From NCBI GenBank assembly GCA_964526035.1, contig CAZGKE010000024.1, positions 1-30,816 of the forward strand: a DNA stretch of 30,816 nt. The letters are read 5' to 3'. The position numbers and the translations under genes are program-made. Below the pieces are notes generated by a model. It ran no database searches and had not been told where the DNA came from. It was given only the letters and a program-made list of their open reading frames with translations. The DNA is from DAOMOD01 sp964526035 (GTDB lineage Bacteria > Pseudomonadota > Gammaproteobacteria > Xanthomonadales > BPKI01). This document shows, in pieces, positions 1 through 4,985 of this stretch (the stretch's first letter is position 1; each line of letters opens with the position of its first letter).

Positions 1-7
1 CGGCTTT

Positions 8-190
8 GTGGGAGGGGCCTCAGCCCGACATCTGCACGGCATCGAAACGAAGGGACGGTCGCGGCTTTCGCCGTTCGGCTGCTGCGCAGCTACGTCGGGC
101 TTCGCCCGAACCTACAGGGCACTGCTCTTGTAGGTCCGGGGGAAGCCCGGCGCAGACGCGAAGCGGCCGAACCCACCCGTGGGCGACACG
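8..190. repeat. Cluster of REP-like palindromes
   Basis: No credible gene lies in 1-264. The stretch holds several short imperfect palindromes of the type scattered between xanthomonad genes: GTGGGAGGGGCCTCAGCCC at 8-26, TCGCGGCTTTCGCCG at 59-73, a GTCGGGCTTCGCCCGAAC hairpin at about 94-111, and TGTAGGTCCGGGGG...CCCACCCGTGGGCGA at about 129-185. The second is found again, inverted, at 18834-18848. The core CCCACCCGTGGGCGA recurs in the pair at 9324-9396. This looks like a REP/BIME cluster downstream of the ABC permease gene, which is transcribed leftward into it. The family assignment rests on resemblance, not on a repeat search. Confidence 0.6.
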
Positions 191-264
191 TGCGCAACAT
201 CGATGCGAGGGGACGGCCGCGCACCGCCGCACCGCTCCCGTTGCCGGAAGCGGTGCGGTCGCGC

Positions 265-1233
265 TCAGTCGGCCAGCTCGCGCATGCGGCGCAGACGGAT
301 GGCGATGATGATCATGGCGATGCCGATGGCCGCCGCAATCCAGGGCGCCGGGTCGGCCAGCGCAGCCAGCGGTGTACCGGGGCTGATCAAGCTCAACGCC
401 TCTTCGGGGCCGCTGCTGCGCTCCAGGCGGGTGATGGTCTCCCAGCTCACCCAGTTGCCGGGAAAGGAGCCGAGCAGCAGGCGTGCGACTACATTCTTCC
501 AGAACCAGGCGCTGGGCAGCGACAGGCTCTGCATGAGCCCGAACAAGCCCACCAGGATGCCCGCACCGACCGGCATCAGCACCGCCCACAGGAAGGGCTT
601 GCTGCGCGCCCATGCCGAGCAGAGCAACAGCCAGCCGATGGTGGGCAGGGCGAACACCAGGCCCACGGGGACGGTTGCCATGAGGGTCAGGAACACCCGG
701 ATCAGGTGGGATTCGCTCCACACCATACCGGCCAGTCCCGTGCCGCGTACGGCGAGCCACAGCGACAGCACGATCAGCGAGGCCAGCGCAGTCAGCACGA
801 CCGCGATGAATCCGATCAGCGGCGCGACCACTCCCGCCGACGCCACCTTGGCGAGCACCGTTTCGCTGTCCGATACCGGCAGCGATTTCCAGAACAGAAT
901 GCTGCGGTCTCGGCGCTCGTCATACAGCGCCCCCAGGCAATAGAAGAACACCACGATAAAGACCACGAAACCGATCAGGAAGGCGACCTGCGCCACCGCG
1001 CTGTCGACGCCCAGGCCGAACATCAGCCGCGCCTGACCGTCCATGGCCTGCAGGGCATCACCCAGCTTCAGCATGCCGATCTGCACGTGCGCTCGGCCAG
1101 CCGCAGCCTCGGTGATCAGGATTCCCATTACGAGAAGGACGATGACGACGCCGCCGGTCACCAGCGGTGCCCACAGGAAGCCGCCGCGGTTTTCCCAGTA
1201 CTCGCGCTTGACCAGGGTCAGGTAGCGGTTCAT
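265..1233 (-). CDS. ABC-2 type transporter permease
   Basis: This is a 322-residue polytopic membrane protein. After a short cytoplasmic start (MNRYLTLVKREYWENRGG, typical of ABC-2 permeases) it has about six hydrophobic segments, near residues 22-42, 85-108, 128-150, 178-205, 215-235 and 295-315. It should form the membrane channel of an exporter with the ATPase encoded immediately upstream; its start codon ATG (1233-1231) overlaps the last bases of that gene (stop at 1230), so the two are translationally coupled. It is the last gene of the repressor/ATPase/permease operon starting near 2885. The substrate cannot be read from sequence; relatives of YtrA-controlled transporters are often linked to cell-envelope stress or peptide antibiotics. 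Confidence 0.88.
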   Translation of the reverse strand: MNRYLTLVKREYWENRGGFLWAPLVTGGVVIVLLVMGILITEAAAGRAHVQIGMLKLGDALQAMDGQARLMFGLGVDSAVAQVAFLIGFVVFIVVFFYCLGALYDERRDRSILFWKSLPVSDSETVLAKVASAGVVAPLIGFIAVVLTALASLIVLSLWLAVRGTGLAGMVWSESHLIRVFLTLMATVPVGLVFALPTIGWLLLCSAWARSKPFLWAVLMPVGAGILVGLFGLMQSLSLPSAWFWKNVVARLLLGSFPGNWVSWETITRLERSSGPEEALSLISPGTPLAALADPAPWIAAAIGIAMIIIAIRLRRMRELAD

Positions 1234-2090
1234 GCCTTGACTCCGTTCTGCATGGTGGCGACGAAGATGTCGGCCACCGAAGGTTTGTGCAGTTCGCCCA
1301 GCGCCGCCAGCCGCTCGTGGTCGGGCGCGTCGAACAGGAAAATGTGGCGACCGAACACCTGGCGCTCGTGCAGCGGGCTGAGTGCCCGGGCCTGGTCAGC
1401 GTGCTCGGGCTTGACCATCACTTCGACGAAGCGCTCGCCGACCGCGTCCATGCTCGCCGAGAGGGCGATGCGACCATCCTTGATGAAGATCAGGTCGGTG
1501 AGGATGTGCTCGATCTCCTCCACCTGGTGGGTGGTGATGACGATGGTCTTGCCCTCGTCGAAGTAGTCGTTGAGCAGGTCCTGGTAGAAGGCCTTGCGAT
1601 AAAGAATGTCGAGCCCCAGGGTGGGTTCGTCGAGGACCAGAAGCTTGGCGTCGATGGCCATGATCAGTGCCAGGTGCAGCTGCACCACCATGCCCTTGGA
1701 CAGCTCCTTGACCCGGTGCTTCTGGGTGATCTTGGTGCGGTTGAGGAAGGACATGCACTTCTCGCGCGAGAAGCGCGGATGCACGGATTCGACGTACTCG
1801 ATCAGATGCCAGACCCGCGCCCAGCGCGGCAGCACCGCCACGTCGGCGATGAAGCACACCTGGTTCATCAGCTCGGAGCGCTGGCGGTGCGGATCGAGGC
1901 CCAGCACCTTGAGGTCGCCCTCGAAATCGGTGAGGCCGAGTACGGCCTTCAGCGCAGTGGTCTTGCCGGCGCCGTTGGGGCCGATCAGGCCGACGATGCG
2001 TCCTGCTTCGACATCGAGATCGATGTTGTCGACAGCCCGGGTCCTGCCGTAGCGCTTGGTCAGGCCGCGCGCGGATATGACGGCGCTCAT
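1230..2090 (-). CDS. ABC transporter ATP-binding protein
   Basis: A 286-residue ATPase subunit starting MSAVISARGLTKRYG. Walker A is GPNGAGKT at about 37-44, a signature LSKGM at about 130-134 replaces the canonical LSGGQ, Walker B is LLVLDEPTLGLD at about 151-161 and the switch histidine is in ITTHQ near 188. The LSKGM variant is common in the YtrB/CcmA-like exporter ATPases. The start at 2090 was chosen because its ATG overlaps the TGA of the upstream GntR gene (2087-2090, ATGA) and aligns with normal family N-termini; the frame stays open further upstream but that part overlaps the regulator. It energises the permease encoded just downstream. Confidence 0.9.
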   Translation of the reverse strand: MSAVISARGLTKRYGRTRAVDNIDLDVEAGRIVGLIGPNGAGKTTALKAVLGLTDFEGDLKVLGLDPHRQRSELMNQVCFIADVAVLPRWARVWHLIEYVESVHPRFSREKCMSFLNRTKITQKHRVKELSKGMVVQLHLALIMAIDAKLLVLDEPTLGLDILYRKAFYQDLLNDYFDEGKTIVITTHQVEEIEHILTDLIFIKDGRIALSASMDAVGERFVEVMVKPEHADQARALSPLHERQVFGRHIFLFDAPDHERLAALGELHKPSVADIFVATMQNGVKA

Positions 2091-2452
2091 TCCCTCTCCT
2101 CCTCGTGTTGATCCAGCAGTTCCTCGACCGAGAGGCCGAGGCGTTCGATGCGTTCGCGCACCAGCGGCCATTCCTGCTCCAGGAAGTGCTGGCGTTCGGA
2201 CTTCAGCAGCTGCGCGGGGGCGCCCTCGCTCACGAACATGCCGAGGCCGCGGCGCTTTTCCACCAGCTCTTCGTCGACCAGCTGCTGGTATGCCTTGGAG
2301 ACGGTGATCGGATTGATCTGGAATTCCGCTGCCACCTGTCGCACCGAAGGCAGCGGATCGCCAGGCTTGAGGACGCCATCGAGGATCATCGCCACCACGC
2401 GGTCGCGCAGCTGGCGGTAGATCGGCGTGGCATCGTTCCAGGTCATCGACAT
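2087..2452 (-). CDS. GntR-family regulator, YtrA subfamily
   Basis: A 121-residue regulator, the short length typical of the YtrA subfamily. Residues about 8-76 form the GntR winged helix (PIYRQLRDRVVAMILDG, then LPSVRQVAAEFQINPITVSKAYQQL), followed by a short C-terminal dimerisation helix region (to RIERLGLSVEELL) rather than a large effector domain. The start at 2452 gives MSMTWNDATPIYRQ, the family-typical N-terminus. It lies 2 bp after the stop of the secreted-protein gene and overlaps the ATPase gene by 4 bp. YtrA regulators normally repress their own ABC-transporter operon; the palindrome at 2878-2903 upstream of the first gene is the obvious operator. Confidence 0.92.
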   Translation of the reverse strand: MSMTWNDATPIYRQLRDRVVAMILDGVLKPGDPLPSVRQVAAEFQINPITVSKAYQQLVDEELVEKRRGLGMFVSEGAPAQLLKSERQHFLEQEWPLVRERIERLGLSVEELLDQHEEERE

Positions 2453-2454
2453 GG

Positions 2455-2844
2455 TTATTTGTCCGTGCGGCTCGACGTCAGTCTGCCAAAGGAGAAGTAG
2501 GGAAGTCCGAATTTGCTGCCGCGTACGGTCGGGCGCGGCTGCTCGGGCGCTGCGACCGGGGCAGCAACGGTCGGTGCGGTGACCAGATCGCCAGATGCCT
2601 TGGTCGCCTCTCCGCTCACGAAGTCCCTGTTCCAGGGCGCGTCCAGGGACGCAACCTGCTGGGCCTGATCGCGAAGAATGCCGACGGATCCGTCGCGCAG
2701 CGCTTGACGCTGATCCTGGGCGATCGACTCCATGGCGCGTTGCGCCTGCAGGCGGATGTCGTAGCCTTCGGCGACGGCCGGGCTGCTGAACAGGGCTGAC
2801 AGGGCCAACAGGGCGCTTACGGTCAGGGTGGCGGTGGTTTTCAT
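2455..2844 (-). CDS. Small secreted protein of unknown function
   Basis: A 129-residue protein with a clear Sec signal peptide: basic start MKTT, hydrophobic core to about residue 22, and a likely cleavage after SSPAVA. The mature part begins with a polar, Gln-rich helical stretch (about 27-68), then a Pro/Ala/Val-rich linker (about 88-105) and a short basic C-terminus ending SSRTDK. I do not recognise a family. It has a GGAGAC ribosome-binding site about 8 nt before ATG and is the first gene of the operon with the GntR regulator and the ABC exporter. The context suggests an envelope role tied to that transporter, but this is inference only. Confidence 0.72.
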   Translation of the reverse strand: MKTTATLTVSALLALSALFSSPAVAEGYDIRLQAQRAMESIAQDQRQALRDGSVGILRDQAQQVASLDAPWNRDFVSGEATKASGDLVTAPTVAAPVAAPEQPRPTVRGSKFGLPYFSFGRLTSSRTDK

Positions 2845-2862
2845 GACTCGGTCTCCATCTGG

Positions 2863-2903
2863 GGTGTAACACCGTAGAGGTGTTGTAGCGAACTATAACA
2901 CCT
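2863..2903. promoter_or_regulatory. Palindromic operator, GGTG-N16-CACC type
   Basis: The main palindrome is AGGTGTT (2878-2884), 12 bp, AACACCT (2897-2903), with three further inner pairs (TAG/CTA), giving 10 matching pairs of 13. It contains GGTG (2879-2882), exactly 16 bp, then CACC (2899-2902), the spacing I recall for YtrA-subfamily operators including in Xanthomonas. Just downstream is a second, shorter palindrome GGTGTAACACC (2863-2873). The site overlaps the promoter -10, so autorepression by the GntR protein is the simplest reading. Confidence 0.75.
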
Positions 2904-2919
2904 AAACTGAGGCTGTCAA
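2892..2919 (-). promoter_or_regulatory. Sigma70 promoter of the GntR/ABC operon
   Basis: On the minus strand a perfect -35 TTGACA (2919-2914) is followed after 16 bp by TATAGT (2897-2892), close to the TATAAT consensus. A start near 2885 would give a leader of about 40 nt before the ATG at 2844. The -10 element lies within the operator palindrome at 2878-2903, so a bound repressor would block polymerase directly. The assignment is by consensus only. Confidence 0.75.
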
Positions 2920-2990
2920 CCCCCTTTTCACCGCATTCAGACGGCCAGGGCGCAGAATGGCTGCCACCCGAACCGGCCACGGAGCCTGCC

Positions 2991-3548
2991 ATGTCCCGCT
3001 ATGCTGCATTCATCTTCTTGTTTTTCATGGCTTCCGGCGCCGCCAGAGCTGAGTGCGCCAGCCTCCTTGACCACGAATTCCGGCGCCTCGCCAGCGAAGA
3101 CTCCGTCCGCCTGTGCGACGCGTACAAGGGCAAGGTACTGCTGGTGGTCAACACCGCCAGCAAGTGCGGCTTCACGCCCCAGTACGAGGGTCTGGAGGCG
3201 CTTCATCAGGAGCACGCAGACCGCGGCTTCGCGGTGCTGGGGTTCCCGTCGAACGACTTCATGGGCCAGGAGCCGGGCAGCGAAGAGGAGATCGCAGAGT
3301 TCTGCACCCTGACCTATGGGGTGAAGTTTCCGATGTTCGAGAAGCTCGAAGTCAAGGGTGAATCCGCGCATCCGTTCTACCGTGGTCTGGCGGCGGCCGC
3401 CGAGGGCCAGGCGCCGGGATGGAACTTCCACAAGTACCTGATCGGGCGCGATGGGCGCCTGGTGGCCAACTACGGAAGCCGCGTGCTGCCCGATGACGCC
3501 GAACTCTCGGCGCGCATCGAGGCCCTGCTCGCCGAACCGGGATCCTGA
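2991..3548 (+). CDS. Glutathione peroxidase family protein, exported
   Basis: A 185-residue thioredoxin-fold peroxidase reducing hydrogen or organic hydroperoxides. Residues 1-20 form a signal peptide (FIFLFFMASGAARA), so it should act in the periplasm. The peroxidatic cysteine is C59 in NTASKCGFT; the active-site partners are Q93 in FPSNDFMGQEPG and W144-N145 in WNFHKYL. No selenocysteine is used. It resembles BtuE-type bacterial enzymes, which usually prefer thioredoxin to glutathione as reductant. A GGAG lies 6 nt before ATG. It is divergent from the GntR/ABC operon and converges on the NTF2-like gene 12 bp away. Confidence 0.93.
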   Translation: MSRYAAFIFLFFMASGAARAECASLLDHEFRRLASEDSVRLCDAYKGKVLLVVNTASKCGFTPQYEGLEALHQEHADRGFAVLGFPSNDFMGQEPGSEEEIAEFCTLTYGVKFPMFEKLEVKGESAHPFYRGLAAAAEGQAPGWNFHKYLIGRDGRLVANYGSRVLPDDAELSARIEALLAEPGS

Positions 3549-3560
3549 GTCGCTGCGCCC

Positions 3561-4076
3561 TCAAAGCCGGCGCTTGACTGCGCGAATCAGGAATCCGATC
3601 ACGGGAATGTGCTGGAACAGGCCGTCGGCCGCGTTCCAGTAGTCCTGGTGGTAGACCACCCGACCTTCGGCATTGAAGCGCAGGTGGCTCATGCCGATCG
3701 ACCAGGTGTCCTGACCGCGGCGGAAGCGCTTGAAGCGGATCATCATGCGCCAGCGCAGGAAATAGTCGCCGTCACCACCGCGGACCTCGTCGACGATCTC
3801 CACCCGGCAGGCTTCCACCGCAGCGGCGCTTTCGCCGAGATAGTGGGCCAGCGCTTCGAGGCCGCGCACCGTCTTCAGGGTATCGTCAAAGACCACGTCC
3901 TCTGCGTAGGTCTGCGGCAGGAGACTCTCGATGCGTCCGGGGCTGAAGTCCGAGAAGAAGCGGCTGAAGCGCTGCAGGGCTTCGGTTTCCTCGTCGGAAT
4001 CCGCCGCAAACGGAGCGCCGTGGCGGCGGCGGACGATCTCCAGTTCGACTTCGTTGTCCATGACTTCCGGGCTCAT
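3561..4076 (-). CDS. NTF2/SnoaL-like protein
   Basis: A 171-residue protein with the cone-like alpha+beta pattern of the SnoaL/NTF2 superfamily: an N-terminal helix region (EALQRFSRFFSDFSPGRIESLLPQTYAEDVVFDD), a threading helix region (GLEALAHYLGESAAAV), then strands ending in RFNAEGRVVYHQDYWNAADGLFQHIPVIG. The close is strongly basic (FLIRAVKRRL). Such proteins may be enzymes, ligand carriers or domains of unknown role; no catalytic residue can be named. The start MSPEVMDNE (4076) is preferred; MDNEVELEI at 4061 is possible, and the frame stays open upstream to 4217 without plausible coding character. It is divergent from the response regulator gene. Confidence 0.75.
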   Translation of the reverse strand: MSPEVMDNEVELEIVRRRHGAPFAADSDEETEALQRFSRFFSDFSPGRIESLLPQTYAEDVVFDDTLKTVRGLEALAHYLGESAAAVEACRVEIVDEVRGGDGDYFLRWRMMIRFKRFRRGQDTWSIGMSHLRFNAEGRVVYHQDYWNAADGLFQHIPVIGFLIRAVKRRL

Positions 4077-4324
4077 TCGGTGGGCATGGCCAGAGTCTGT
4101 ATCAAGCCACGTGATGACGCCATGCATCGGGACAGCACTTCCAGGGCGGGGCTGGCGTTCGACTGCACGGCCGGTTCGCGCGTCGAGGGTGCCCAGCGGC
4201 CGCAACTGATCGATCAAGCCCTTGCCGAGCCGCAGGCCTGAAATGCGGCCTGGTCACGACGCCTCTCCATCCGGTCGCCCCATGCGCTAGCATGCGCCCC
4301 GGGGACGAGAATGGAGAGGTGGAC

Positions 4325-4954
4325 GTGATCAGCGTGATGCTGGTGGACGACCACGATCTGGTGCGCGCAGGCTTGCGCTCGATCGTGGACGCGCAGCCCG
4401 ACATGGAGATCGTGGGCGAGGCTGCGAGCGGGGAGGAGGCTGTGCGTCTGGCCAAGGCGCTCAAGCCCGACGTGATTCTGATGGACCTCAATCTGCCTGG
4501 AATCGGTGGAATAGGGGCCACCGAACGCATCGTGCGCAGCAAATCGCGCTGCCGCATCGTCGTGGTCAGCGCGCAGACCGAGTCGCCGTTTCCGAAACGC
4601 CTGCTCGAGGCGGGCGCCCTGGGCTATGTGACCAAGGCGGGTCCTGCCGAGGAACTGCTGCAGGCGATCAGGACGGTAGCCCAGGGTCGGCGCTATCTGG
4701 CCAGCAATATCGCCCAGCAGATGGCGCTCGACGGATTGAGCGGCCGCGCGTCTCCCATCGACGAGCTGTCCAAGCGCGAACTGGCGGTGGCCTTGAAGCT
4801 TGCCGAAGGCCTGAGTCAGCAGGACATCGCCAAGCAGATGAACCTCAGCCCGAAGACGATCCAGACCTACAAGAGCCGTCTGTTCGACAAGCTCGATGTG
4901 GAGAACAACGTGGCGCTCGCCAGGATGCTGACCAAGCACGGCGTTCGCGAGTAA
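4325..4954 (+). CDS. gacA: GacA/UvrY-type LuxR-family response regulator
   Basis: A 209-residue two-component regulator. The receiver domain (1-120) has D8, D9, the phosphoacceptor D54 in VILMDLNLPGI and K104 in GYVTKAG. The C-terminal LuxR helix-turn-helix (about 147-205) contains LSKRELAVALKLAEGLSQQDIAKQMNLSPKTIQTYKSRLFDKL, cut here only by domain logic. MISVMLVDDHDLVRAGL, the spacing of D54, and RYLASNIAQQMAL match UvrY/GacA closely, so control of CsrA-antagonising small RNAs is expected. GTG at 4325 was chosen for its GGAGAGGTGG ribosome-binding site and family fit; ATG 4292 would add 11 residues. No partner BarA/GacS-like sensor lies in the window. Confidence 0.85.
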   Translation: MISVMLVDDHDLVRAGLRSIVDAQPDMEIVGEAASGEEAVRLAKALKPDVILMDLNLPGIGGIGATERIVRSKSRCRIVVVSAQTESPFPKRLLEAGALGYVTKAGPAEELLQAIRTVAQGRRYLASNIAQQMALDGLSGRASPIDELSKRELAVALKLAEGLSQQDIAKQMNLSPKTIQTYKSRLFDKLDVENNVALARMLTKHGVRE

Positions 4955-4977
4955 CCCCGCCGCCTGGGCGGGGTTAC
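4951..4977. terminator. Hairpin between gacA-like gene and rne
   Basis: A perfect 11-bp stem, GTAACCCCGCC / GGCGGGGTTAC, with a 5-nt loop (4962-4966), lies between two convergent genes. It includes the TAA stop of the response regulator and ends 9 bp before the rne stop. There is no long T-tract on either side, so it may serve as a bidirectional, weak or 3'-end-protecting hairpin rather than a classical intrinsic terminator. Confidence 0.65.
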
Positions 4978-4985
4978 CGAGTGGC

